Assembly (NCBI GenBank): GCA_016931695.1
Contig: JAFGEI010000024.1
Span: 1-44,033, forward strand
Length of the DNA stretch: 44,033 bases
From: Anaerolineae bacterium
Lineage (GTDB): Bacteria; Chloroflexota; Anaerolineae; B4-G1; DUEL01
Direction: 5' to 3'
Part shown: piece by piece, positions 7,401 through 14,698 of the stretch
How the letters are laid out: each line of letters opens with the position of its first letter
Numbering within the stretch: the first letter of the stretch is position 1
The notes under the pieces: model-generated
What the model was told of the DNA's origin: nothing
What the model saw: only the letters and a program-made list of their open reading frames with translations
Databases searched by the model: none
Made by a program: the position numbers and the translations under genes

Positions 7401-9970
7401 GGGTACTGCTAGAAACCGCCGCCCGAGCTGTTCTGGACGGCGGGCAAGGCGGGCTGGCCGAACACCTGCAGCGGCTAGACGAGCGCCCCACTTACCCGCC
7501 CCGTTTCGTCGCCACTTTGCCCACCTTCGAGGACGAACAAGGCACGCCGCCAGTTCCTCGCCCCGCCGGGCTGCTGTTTGACAATGGGCTGGGAGGTTTC
7601 AGCCCCGACGGGCGCGAGTACGTCATCTACCTGGAGCCAGGGCAGTGGACGCCGGCGCCATGGGCCAACGTCGTCGCCAATCCAGAGTTTGGCTCTCTGA
7701 TCTCGGAGGCGGGGGCGGGGTACACCTGGGCCGAAAATAGCGGCGAAAACCGCCTGACGCCCTGGCGCAATGATCCCGTGACCGACGCCCCCGGCGAGGC
7801 CCTTTATCTGCGCGACGAGGAAACGGGGCACGTCTGGTCGCCGACCCCGCTGCCAGCCGGCGCCCCCGTGCCCTACCTGGTCCGACACGGCGCCGGCTAT
7901 TCGATTTTCGAACACAACAGCCATCGCATCAAGCAGCGATTGTGCCTCTTTATCCCCCCGCACGCACCAGTCAAAATTATCCGCCTGGAACTGGAGAATA
8001 TACACCAGGAAAACCGCCGCATCACGGCCACTTTTTACGCCGAGTGGGTGCTGGGCACGGAGCGGGATACCCACCAGGCGTTCGTCATCCCCGAGTTCGA
8101 TGCCATCAACAACACGCTACTGGCGCGCAACCCCTACAACGAAGAGTTCGGTGAACGGGTGGCCTTCCTCGCAGCGAGCAAAGAACCCCACAGCCTGACC
8201 ACCGACCGCACCGAGTTCCTGGGACAGCGGGGAAGCGTGGGTAAACCGGCGGCGCTGGAGCGCGTCGGCCTGACGGGAACGGTCCGCGCCGGCCTCGACC
8301 CCTGCGCCGCACTGCAGGTCCAACTCTGGCTGGCTCCCGGCAAGACCCAGACGGTCTTTTTTCTCCTCGGCCAGGGCAAGGATCGGCAAGAGGCGCTGCG
8401 GATGGTCGGGCAATACCGGGATGCAGCGACAGTGCAGGCGGCCTGGGATGCGACGACCTGGTTCTGGGACGACATCCTGGGAGCGGTCACGGTACAGACA
8501 CCCGAAACCGCACTAGACCTGCTGCTCAATCGATGGCTGCTCTACCAGGCCCTGGCCTGCCGCCTGTGGGGGCGCTCAGCGCTCTACCAGTCCAGCGGTG
8601 CTTTTGGCTACCGGGACCAACTGCAAGACGTGATGGCCCTCGCCCACGCCGCACCGGAGCTGGCGCGAGCGCACATCCTGCAAGCAGCGCGGCGCCAGTT
8701 CGAAGCAGGCGACGTGCTGCACTGGTGGCACCCGCCTTCTGGGCGGGGGGTGCGGACGCGCTGCTCCGACGATCTCTTGTGGCTGCCTTTCGTCACCAGC
8801 CACTATGTAGCGACGACGCAAGACACGTCGATCCTGACCGAGCGCGTGCCGTTCCTGCGCGGCGCGCCGCTGGCCGCGGAGGAGCACGAACGATACGGTC
8901 GATACGAAAGCACGACCGAGGGGGCAACGCTCTACGAACATTGCTGCCGGGCATTGGAACGGGGGGCCACCGCCGGGGAACACGGCCTGCCATTGATCGG
9001 CAGCCACGACTGGAATGACGGGATGAACCGGGTGGGAATCGAGGGCAGGGGCGAAAGCGTCTGGCTGGGATGGTTCCTTCATGCCACGTGGACGCGTTTC
9101 GCCGCCCTTTGCGAGCAAATGGAGGACAGCAACCGCCTCGCCCGGTGCCTGGAAAAAGCGGGCGAGCTAAAGCATGCGTTGGAGCAAAACGCCTGGGACG
9201 GCGCGTGGTATCTCCGAGCTTATTACGACGACGGCACCCCCCTGGGATCAGCCGAGAGCACCGAGTGCCAGATCGACTCCCTGGCCCAGTCGTGGGCCGT
9301 TCTCTCCCGGGCGGCGGACCTGGGCCGGGCACAGCAGGCGATGCAGGCCGTCGTCGAGCGGCTGGTGCGGGAGCAGGATCGACTGGTGCTGCTCTTTGAC
9401 CCTCCCTTTGACAAAACGGCACGCGACCCCGGCTACATCCGCGGATATCTGCCCGGCATCCGCGAGAACGGCGGGCAGTACACCCACGCCGCCTTGTGGG
9501 TCGCCTGGGCCTTTGCCGAACTGGGCGATGGCGACCGGGCCGAGGGATTATTGCGGCTGCTCAACCCCATCCACCACGGCGACGGGCCCGAGAAGCTGCT
9601 GCGCTACCGGGTAGAGCCCTACGTCGTAGCAGCAGACGTCTACAGCGTACCGCCTCACGTGGGCCGCGGCGGCTGGACCTGGTACACCGGCTCCGCCGCC
9701 TGGATGTACCGCCTGGCCCTGGAGGCGATCCTGGGCATCCAGCGCGCGGGAGAGACGTTGCGCATCGACCCCTGCATCCCCCAGGCGTGGCCGGGATTCG
9801 AGACGAGTTACCGCTACGGCAGGAGCCTGTATCACATCCGGGTGGAAAACCCCGGCGGCGTCAACCGCGGCGTCGCACAACTCGTGCTGGACGGCCAGCC
9901 ACTGGCAGGACAGGACATCCCCTTGTCAAAAGACGGCCAGCGGCACCAAGTCCATGTGCGGCTGGGTTAA
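1433..9970 (+). CDS. Cyclic beta-1,2-glucan synthase (NdvB/ChvB/Cgs type, GT84-GH94)
   Basis: A 2845-residue membrane enzyme, the usual size for cyclic glucan synthases. The family polymerises UDP-glucose into beta-1,2-glucan and cyclises it. Order of parts: N-terminal region; membrane segments near residues 325-375; a GT84 glycosyltransferase domain with DAD at 540-542 and RRLHRWVRGDW near 685-695; further membrane segments to about 930; a glycoamylase-like domain with GVSESGYHRFD near 1395; then the C-terminal GH94-type phosphorylase halves with the WNDG motif at about 2527-2530, which carries the catalytic acid in the family. The GH94 part trims chain length. Start choice is uncertain: ATG 1433 has AAAGGG 11 nt upstream; GTG 1430 and TTG 1400 are alternatives. 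The TAA stop interlocks with that of the convergent glycosyltransferase gene. A broader GT36-family polymer or phosphorylase role is possible. Confidence 0.9.
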   Translation: MSQDTSDVDLLQNLASQLAKNHTVSFKPSLKRAPCDRLRGHEATLQQAHEHFAQMSEAQQPLPYAGEWVLDNFYVIQQALRQVCEDMPESYYRQLPRLDSSPLEGNPRVYALAWEVLGCCDRHLNIDQVIRFVQAYQQVTPLTMGELWAIPTMLRFGALECLAYASALGAGLAVESIKDGVSPPLLKEGEQDKIVANCILSLRLLAAQDWKVFFETVSRVEEVLRLDPAGVYPCMDFDARDRYRKVVEKLALAVGQSEEQVARAVVELARENCAADSAGASLQSAHIGFYLLGMGRAELEKHLGYRPPQIERLGRWTTGHALPLYLGLITLFTLILVSALAGYALATGGTVLQFVGAILFSTLPATSIAVNWVNWLITHTVPPRTLPRMDFRDGIPAEHSTMVVVPCLLLDAAEVDTLLQRLELHFLGNTDPHLYFALLTDFTDAPQEHMPGDAALLDRVRAGIQGLNRKHGGKTGGPFYLFHRHRLWNPGENCWMGWERKRGKLIEFNRRLQGSQETSYSVQEGNMDVLSHIRYVITLDADTSLPPLEGARRLVATLAHPLNQAQFDPRDGTLVSGYTVLQPRVEIRPASANRTRFTKIFAGDTGLDLYTRAVSDVYQDLFGEGNYTGKGIYDVAAFERCLEGRAPENTLLSHDLFEGIHGRAGLVTDIFLFEDYPPNYLTYIRRLHRWVRGDWQLLPWLLPRVPTAGGNSIPNDLSPLDRWKIVDNLRRSLLAPALLALLIAGWLWLPGSAWVWTIAAAIIPATPLIINLGARLSQAMRRRPRGGSRRPLVMGWWHWLIALALIPCEAASMVDAIGCTLVRLAITRKRLLQWTTAAHTVRLFGRELGVGLLWRQFGFASIIAIILGLLIGWIDRTALPAAAPLLLVWLLSPQLIHWLGRSAKLDRETISDHQRQQLRHLARCTWLYFEQFVGPDDHWLPPDHFQENPRGLVAHRTSPTNIGLMLLSTMAAYDMGYIGPVNLMLRLRASFEGIGKLTRWRGHLLNWYDTRTLSPLPPPYISTVDSGNLAGCLLALGQGLLALPSDPILSWRRWEGLLDTLGVLIESVERPGGQQSGAAEAQLKDYLLHFQEQILAAGDKPEQWGALLKALGERMPELDQRMVALFENSPCPLDTATLQDLRLWLERLRQHLHSMQEEAEMLLPWLIPLSSPPAIFLETNPDPALPDAWQELCEVLPFNPSIEMLASHCKAGRTQLKRLQDLLADQKDPTEQVQAAQTWCTKLAEKLYATQMAAQTFLIGFRDLEQQIEADFQAMDFRFLFNSRRQVFYIGYNLEAGRPDANHYDLLASEARIASLVAIAKGEIPQRHWLYLGRPLVHVDGTRGLLSWNGSMFEYLMPSLLMRSYEGTLIDQTCQAVIDQQIAYGRQKKVPWGVSESGYHRFDANQNYQYRGFGVPGLGLKRGLGEDLVIAPYASLLALPFRPQAVLSNVQQLIDQGMLGHYGFYEAIDFTRSRLAVGQEHAVIHSYMVHHQSMTLLALVNYLQDEIMLRRFHGDPRMQSVELLLQEQVPRQVPIEQLPEEAAVGVRPARPRVDLGPWRVPIDAPTPQAHLLSNGRYSLLITASGGGYSSWQGIDLTRWRPDATLDNWGTWIYVQDRKSGALWSACYQPVGAAAEERAVLFSTHHAEFHRRDHDIVLRMEVTIPPGDDVEIRRIRLVNESDRPRLLRITSYGEVVLAPQHADRRHPAFNRLFIESEYMSDLNALLFRRRPRSADEKAVYALHMLIVGREERAPSIYEGDRARFLGRGRSPRSPLALVEAGRDFSGTTGATLDPIMSIGQDVMLQPHVEMQFAYLTLAAESRAEALALARRYRTRTAVERAFEQARMHSELELHQLGLAAADVERFQRLLSVLLYPHPALRASPKTLAANQKGQPGLWPYAISGDHPILVVRISEDKEMGLVRELLQAHAYWRSRQTKIDLVILNKRETAYDQELQGQLYRLIVRTGGDAWMNQRGGIFLLRADQLGDGERVLLETAARAVLDGGQGGLAEHLQRLDERPTYPPRFVATLPTFEDEQGTPPVPRPAGLLFDNGLGGFSPDGREYVIYLEPGQWTPAPWANVVANPEFGSLISEAGAGYTWAENSGENRLTPWRNDPVTDAPGEALYLRDEETGHVWSPTPLPAGAPVPYLVRHGAGYSIFEHNSHRIKQRLCLFIPPHAPVKIIRLELENIHQENRRITATFYAEWVLGTERDTHQAFVIPEFDAINNTLLARNPYNEEFGERVAFLAASKEPHSLTTDRTEFLGQRGSVGKPAALERVGLTGTVRAGLDPCAALQVQLWLAPGKTQTVFFLLGQGKDRQEALRMVGQYRDAATVQAAWDATTWFWDDILGAVTVQTPETALDLLLNRWLLYQALACRLWGRSALYQSSGAFGYRDQLQDVMALAHAAPELARAHILQAARRQFEAGDVLHWWHPPSGRGVRTRCSDDLLWLPFVTSHYVATTQDTSILTERVPFLRGAPLAAEEHERYGRYESTTEGATLYEHCCRALERGATAGEHGLPLIGSHDWNDGMNRVGIEGRGESVWLGWFLHATWTRFAALCEQMEDSNRLARCLEKAGELKHALEQNAWDGAWYLRAYYDDGTPLGSAESTECQIDSLAQSWAVLSRAADLGRAQQAMQAVVERLVREQDRLVLLFDPPFDKTARDPGYIRGYLPGIRENGGQYTHAALWVAWAFAELGDGDRAEGLLRLLNPIHHGDGPEKLLRYRVEPYVVAADVYSVPPHVGRGGWTWYTGSAAWMYRLALEAILGIQRAGETLRIDPCIPQAWPGFETSYRYGRSLYHIRVENPGGVNRGVAQLVLDGQPLAGQDIPLSKDGQRHQVHVRLG

Positions 9971-11193
9971 GCTCCCTCGTACACCGCCCGCATTGCCGCC
10001 GCCGCGCGCTGCCAGGTAAAGCTGCGCGCCCGTTCCAACCCCGCGCGGCCGAGGGCCTGGCGCCGCCGGGCGTCTCCCAAGGTTTCGACAATGGCAGCCG
10101 TCAGCGCCTCTCCATCGGCGGCGTCGAACAGCAACCCCGCCTCGCCGACGACCTCCGGCAGCGCGCCGCGATTCGCGGCGATGACCGGGACGCCACAGGC
10201 CATCGCCTCCAGCGGCGGCAGGCCAAAGCCCTCGTAGAGCGAAGGGTAGACGAACAAAAGCGCGCCGTTGTACAGAGCCGGCAGCATCCGGCCCGGAACC
10301 CGCCCGGCAAAGAGGACGCTGTCCTGCAGCCCCAATTCCTCGACGCGGGCAAACACCGCCGCCGATTTCCACGTCGCTGCCCCGGCCAGGACCAGCCGCG
10401 GGAGCGGCGGCGGCAGGGTCTGCCGCGCCCGGTCATAGGCCTCCACCAGGCAGACCAGGTTCTTGCGCGGCTCGACGTTGCCCACGTAGAGAATATATCC
10501 CCCCGGAACCAGACCCAACGGGGCAAGCGACTGCACCAGCACCTCCCGGTCCGCGATGGGGCAAAAAGCCGGATCGACCCCGCCGTACACGACGCGCACG
10601 CGGTCCGGCAAGATGCCGAGATGAGTCACGACGTCGCGCCGGGTGATCTCTGAGATAGCGACCACGACGTCCGCTTTTTCCCGCGCAAAGCGGAATTTGC
10701 GCTGCTGCAGCGCGACGGTTTCGGCCGTGTGGAACTGGGGCATGAGCAGCGCCGTCAGGTCATAGATGGTGACGACGTTGCGCGCGTCCGGCTGCCGCCA
10801 CAGGAGGACGTCGGAGGAGTGAAAGACGTCGACGCCGGCCAGGGCGCGAGAGAGCGCGCGGCGCATCGTCCACCTCGCTGCTGCCGACCAGGGCCCGGAC
10901 AGGGCGCGGTCGATGCATCGAGCGGGCGCCTGCAACAGCGGCGCCTGCGCCGCTTTCCAGCGGGCCAGCCGCCGGTGGCGCACCCCGCGGCAGCGTACGA
11001 TCCGCCCGCCCCGCGCCGCCAGCTCGGCCAACTCGGGCGGCGCAGGCCGCCGCCCGCGCAGAGGCAGGTAATCCAACAGTACATAATCGTCCTGCCCGTC
11101 CAATTCCAACAACGCCCGCAGCAGGGAGTAATCGTAGGTAAAAACCCCGCCCTGGGCGACGTGAAGCGCGGTGACGTCAAAGCCAACGAGCAA
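9967..11193 (-). CDS. GT4-family glycosyltransferase
   Basis: A 408-residue GT-B fold retaining glycosyltransferase. The N-terminal acceptor domain begins with GFDVTALHVAQGGVFTYDYS, the usual start of family members that elongate cell-surface polysaccharides. The C-terminal nucleotide-sugar domain has the EX7E motif (EGFGLPPLE) followed by AMACGVPVIAANRGALPEVVG. No signal peptide or membrane span, so probably a cytoplasmic or membrane-face enzyme using a nucleotide sugar that cannot be deduced. It is the last gene of a six-gene leftward operon. Its start overlaps the end of the upstream GT2-GT4 fusion by 17 bp, implying translational coupling. Its stop interlocks with the glucan synthase stop at a TTAA, with no room for a terminator. 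Confidence 0.88.
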   Translation of the reverse strand: MLVGFDVTALHVAQGGVFTYDYSLLRALLELDGQDDYVLLDYLPLRGRRPAPPELAELAARGGRIVRCRGVRHRRLARWKAAQAPLLQAPARCIDRALSGPWSAAARWTMRRALSRALAGVDVFHSSDVLLWRQPDARNVVTIYDLTALLMPQFHTAETVALQQRKFRFAREKADVVVAISEITRRDVVTHLGILPDRVRVVYGGVDPAFCPIADREVLVQSLAPLGLVPGGYILYVGNVEPRKNLVCLVEAYDRARQTLPPPLPRLVLAGAATWKSAAVFARVEELGLQDSVLFAGRVPGRMLPALYNGALLFVYPSLYEGFGLPPLEAMACGVPVIAANRGALPEVVGEAGLLFDAADGEALTAAIVETLGDARRRQALGRAGLERARSFTWQRAAAAMRAVYEGA

Positions 11194-13039
11194 AACCCGT
11201 CCCCCTGTCGCCGATCGCTAACAGCCGCTCCTTGATCCGCTCCGCCGCCTGGCGCCAGGTCCAGCGCTCCGCTGCATCCCGCGCCGCGCGAGCACCGACC
11301 TGGCGGGCCTGCTCGGGATGCTCGTAGACGGCGCGCATGCGCTCGACCAGGTGCTCCTCGTCGGGGTCGGCCCAGCGAAAACCGTGGTAGTAGGGACACT
11401 TGGCGCGGGCCGGGATGAGGCGGTAGGAGAGTAGATAGCTGTTCTCCGCGGTCATGAAATCGACTGGCGCGCTCCAGGCGGTGGCGATCACCGGCAGCCC
11501 GCAGGCCATTGCCTCCAGGAGCGGCATGCCCCACCCTTCGCCCCGCGTGGGGAGCACAAAGCAGTCGGCGGAGCGATAGAGCGCGCCCATCTGGTGGGCC
11601 GGCAGCTCGCAGTTGTAGAGCAGCGCAACCGGCGGGCCGTCGGCTGACAGGTCCAGGCCCTCGAGATCGGCCCGGACGTCGACGCCGGGGTCGCGGTTGG
11701 TCACCTTGAGCAGCAGCAGCACATCGTCGGCGCGGCCAAAGGCGCGACAATAGGCCCGCAGCAGCGTGCCCACCGCTTTGCGCTCGCCCCATTCAAAAAC
11801 CGAGAGAAAGGTGTAGCGCGCGGTGGCGCGAAAGCCGCGCACGCGGGGATGGAAATAGTCGGGGTTGACCCCCAGCGGCATGACGTGGATCGGCCGGCTC
11901 ACCCCGCTGCGGCGAAAGGTCGCCGCGTTAAAGGTGCTGGGCACCCAGACCTCGTCCATCGCGTTGCAGAGACGGACCCACTCGTCGGGGATGCCGTCGA
12001 CCTCCAGCATGGTGTAGCCGATGCGGTAGCGACCGCTGTTCTTGCTGAACAGTTCGGCCGGGGCATAGACGACCTGGGGCAGCGCCAGGTCCTTGGCCCG
12101 CTGGCGCATGGCGGCGATGCGGTGGTCGTCCCGCCCGGTGTCCATCCAATCGGTGCCGTACAGGTAAGCCAGGCGCACATCGACGTCCAGTGCATCCAGC
12201 TGCAGCAGCAGCTCGCGCGCCGAGAGCGCGTAACCCGACGGGGAGCCGACCTCCGACTGCCACAACAGCGCTGCCTCGTATCGTCCTTTCAACTTTTCCT
12301 CCCATCGCTGGCGAAAAATCCGCTGCGAGCGGCGGTAAATGCGGGAAAAATCGACCCGGTTGACGCGCGTGCTGGCGTTCTCGTAGTGGAGCAGGGTGAC
12401 GCCGCCGGCACAGACAGTGCGAAAACCGGCCTCCGCCGCCCGCAGGCAATAGTCCGTGTCCTCAAAATAGGAGAAAAACGTCTCGTCCAGCGGGCCGATT
12501 GCTTCCAGCACCGCCCGCTTGACGTACATACAAGCCCCGACGACGCCCTGGACGTCCCGGTCGGCGGCGTACTGGTTGACCTCCTTTTCCAGGCTGCCGA
12601 TTTGCTGGCCCCAAAAGCTCCCCTGCGGCATATAGGTCCCGGCGTGGAGCAGGCGCCCGTCTGGCAGCAGCAGGCGGCAACCGACGATGCCAATGTCCCG
12701 CGTCGAGTAGGCGACCCGCTGCAGCTCTTGCAGCCAGCCATCCTGGCAAACGACTGTGTCATTGTTCAGCAGCAAGACGTCGTGGTGCGGCGGCACGGCG
12801 CGAATGGCGACGTTGTTACCGCGTACAAAGCCCAGGTTGCGGCCGTTCTCGATCAGGGTAATCCACTCCAGGCGGCGAAGATAGGGCAGCGTGCCGTCGC
12901 GGCTGCCGTTGTCGACGACCCAGACGGACACACCGCGGCCAACGGGCGTGTGGTCACGGACGGACTGGAGACAGGCGCGGGTATAGTCGAGGCCGTTCCA
13001 GGTCAAGATGACGATCGAGACCTCAATCGTCCCGCTCAC
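11177..13039 (-). CDS. Two-domain glycosyltransferase, GT2-GT4 fusion
   Basis: A 620-residue fusion. Residues 1-240 form a GT-A fold GT2 domain: VSIVILTWNGLDYTRAC at the start, VVDNGSRDGT, the metal-binding LLNNDT region, and FEDTDYCLR. From about 270 onward is a GT-B fold GT4 domain, with MPLGVNPDYF and the EX7E motif EGWGMPLLE followed by AMACGLPVIATAWSAPVDFM. Such fusions can add two successive sugars to one acceptor; here donor and acceptor are unknown. The start overlaps the upstream coiled-coil gene by 17 bp and the end overlaps the next GT4 gene by 17 bp. No membrane segment is evident. Domain identities are solid; the claim of two sequential transfers is inference. Confidence 0.87.
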   Translation of the reverse strand: MSGTIEVSIVILTWNGLDYTRACLQSVRDHTPVGRGVSVWVVDNGSRDGTLPYLRRLEWITLIENGRNLGFVRGNNVAIRAVPPHHDVLLLNNDTVVCQDGWLQELQRVAYSTRDIGIVGCRLLLPDGRLLHAGTYMPQGSFWGQQIGSLEKEVNQYAADRDVQGVVGACMYVKRAVLEAIGPLDETFFSYFEDTDYCLRAAEAGFRTVCAGGVTLLHYENASTRVNRVDFSRIYRRSQRIFRQRWEEKLKGRYEAALLWQSEVGSPSGYALSARELLLQLDALDVDVRLAYLYGTDWMDTGRDDHRIAAMRQRAKDLALPQVVYAPAELFSKNSGRYRIGYTMLEVDGIPDEWVRLCNAMDEVWVPSTFNAATFRRSGVSRPIHVMPLGVNPDYFHPRVRGFRATARYTFLSVFEWGERKAVGTLLRAYCRAFGRADDVLLLLKVTNRDPGVDVRADLEGLDLSADGPPVALLYNCELPAHQMGALYRSADCFVLPTRGEGWGMPLLEAMACGLPVIATAWSAPVDFMTAENSYLLSYRLIPARAKCPYYHGFRWADPDEEHLVERMRAVYEHPEQARQVGARAARDAAERWTWRQAAERIKERLLAIGDRGTGFARWL

Positions 13040-13463
13040 CGCTCTCCCCCAGCCGGCCGCGCAAGTCCGTCACCTCGGCCTCCAGGCGCGCAATCTGCGC
13101 CGCCAGCAACGCCTGCTCCCGGGCCAGGCCCTCGATCACCGCGGCAGTATTCTGCTGGAAGAGGCGCACCTGCAGCAGGATCGGCTCCAGGAACCACCAC
13201 GTCAGCCGGCGCACGAGATGCTGAAAGCGGACGATCCACGGCCCGAGGTGCGGGCGCGTCGAGTGGATGACAGCCTGCGAATCGATCCGCCACTGGAAGC
13301 GGAGCTGCTGCGCCTGCTGCCGCCAGCGCTCGTCCGCCAACGGCAAATTGCCAGGGTTGACTCTTCCATCCTCGCCCGCTTCCCAGCGGCGCAGGGCATC
13401 AGCCGTTGCGGCCATCACTTCTTCCACGTCGTCCGCCGCCGTCTCGACGATAAACCAGCTCAT
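13023..13463 (-). CDS. Small coiled-coil protein resembling a glycosyltransferase tail domain
   Basis: A 146-residue protein of no named family. It opens MSWFIVETAADD, has a central W-R-I-D ... GPWIVRF ... WWFLEP stretch (about residues 59-100), and ends in a heptad-like helix rich in A, L, E, Q and R (about 105-140). The central and C-terminal parts resemble the last 100 residues of the GT2 protein at 15882-17138 in order: W-R-(I/V), S-x3-P, GP, W, P-x-L-x-Q, N, coiled coil. It may tether or oligomerise enzymes of the operon. The ATG at 13463 overlaps the stop of the upstream GT4 (TGATG); a longer upstream reading frame in this phase runs inside the GT4 gene and was discarded. Function is unknown. 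Confidence 0.75.
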   Translation of the reverse strand: MSWFIVETAADDVEEVMAATADALRRWEAGEDGRVNPGNLPLADERWRQQAQQLRFQWRIDSQAVIHSTRPHLGPWIVRFQHLVRRLTWWFLEPILLQVRLFQQNTAAVIEGLAREQALLAAQIARLEAEVTDLRGRLGESGERDD

Positions 13464-14698
13464 CACTCCCTCCCGACAACCGCGTCGACAATGCGGCTCA
13501 ACCGTCCGTACTGCCGATCCCAGGTGTAGAACCGCTCCACCTTCTCCAGCCCGCGGCGCCCCATCCGGGCTGCCAGCGCCGGGTCGTCGAGCAGCGCGGA
13601 AATCGACCGGCACAGGCCGGCCACATCGCCAAAGGGGACCAGCAAGCCGTCCTGGCCCTCGTCGATCACGTCGGGGATTGCGCCCGACCGGGCGCCGACG
13701 ACCGGCTTTTCGCGCATCCAGCCCTCGAGAAAGACGATGCCAAAGGACTCGGTGCAGGAAGGCATGGCGACGACGTCGGCGGCATCCAGCGCATCCCACT
13801 TTTCCGCCTCCGGCACCTCACCCGGATAGATGCAGCGCCGTCGCTGCGCGGGGGGTAGCCGGGCCAACAAGCGGCGCACGCCTGCGTCCTGCGGGCCGAG
13901 CAGCGCCAACGTCAGCCGCTCTCCATTACGCCACAAGCGCTGCGCCGCCGCCAGCAGGTGGTGTGTGCCCTTTTCGTAGCAGTGCATGGCCAGGCTGAGC
14001 ACGAGCGGCCCCTCGACACCGTACTTGCGGCGAAAACGACCGCCATCCGCCGCACAGCCTTCGGCCAGGTTGACGCCCGGGCTGACGATACGAACCTGGT
14101 CGGGCGCAAAGTCGTGGGACAAGAGAAATGCGCGCTCGCTCGGCGTCTGGGCCAGGACCACCCCGGCCTGGCGCAGCAGGTTCAACTGGTGCGGCATCGT
14201 ATAGAACCGCAGCCGGCCCAGGTGCAGCACCGGCACCGCCAGCCAGGGAACCTGCCGCTGCGCCGCCTCGCGGGCGACCGCCGCCGTCAGCCCCTCCAGG
14301 GTAATGTTCCAGGCAAAGAGCAGGTCCGGCTGCGCCTCGCGCAGCGCGCGCGTCAACCCCGGCAGCCAGGGGCTGAAGCGGGCCAACGCCAGCGCCGGCC
14401 GGTCGGACAGGTGGCTCAGCCCCCAGGACAGCCAGCGCAGCGCAGGAAACGCCAGCCGTCCCAGCGGCAGGTGGCGGACAGGTAGGCGGCGGATGGATAC
14501 CCCCTGGTGCATCCCGGCTGTCCCAGGGTCCACACGACGGCCCCGTCGATCCCACAGGGCAGAGAGGTCGTCGGCGTCGGTAGCCAGGACCGTCACCCGG
14601 TGGCCGTCCAGCACCTGCCGCCGGGCAATCTCGTGCACGTAGCGCTCCGATCCGCCGACCGCCGGCCAGGCGCGGTGGGTCACGTGAAGGATGTGCAC
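13463..14698 (-). CDS. GT4-family glycosyltransferase
   Basis: A 411-residue GT-B fold enzyme. It starts MHILHVTHRAWPAVGGSERYV, the glycine-rich acceptor-site loop of GT4 proteins, and has SPGVNLAEG at the interdomain region, followed by the EX7E motif ESFGIVFLE and GARSGAIPDVIDEGQDGLLVP in the donor-binding domain. Predicted cytoplasmic; nucleotide-sugar donor unknown. It is the third gene of the leftward operon: its start overlaps the upstream GT by 19 bp, and its TGA shares bases with the ATG of the downstream coiled-coil gene, so translation is probably coupled along the operon. Confidence 0.88.
   Translation of the reverse strand: MHILHVTHRAWPAVGGSERYVHEIARRQVLDGHRVTVLATDADDLSALWDRRGRRVDPGTAGMHQGVSIRRLPVRHLPLGRLAFPALRWLSWGLSHLSDRPALALARFSPWLPGLTRALREAQPDLLFAWNITLEGLTAAVAREAAQRQVPWLAVPVLHLGRLRFYTMPHQLNLLRQAGVVLAQTPSERAFLLSHDFAPDQVRIVSPGVNLAEGCAADGGRFRRKYGVEGPLVLSLAMHCYEKGTHHLLAAAQRLWRNGERLTLALLGPQDAGVRRLLARLPPAQRRRCIYPGEVPEAEKWDALDAADVVAMPSCTESFGIVFLEGWMREKPVVGARSGAIPDVIDEGQDGLLVPFGDVAGLCRSISALLDDPALAARMGRRGLEKVERFYTWDRQYGRLSRIVDAVVGRE

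Noticed and set aside
9496-10653. 385-codon open frame across the glucan synthase/GT4 junction
   Set aside because: Wrong frame over the end of the synthase and antisense to the GT4; low-complexity Arg/Pro content.
11849-13270. 473-codon rightward open frame over the GT2-GT4 fusion
   Set aside because: Antisense to a gene with clear catalytic motifs; composition is that of a reverse-strand shadow.
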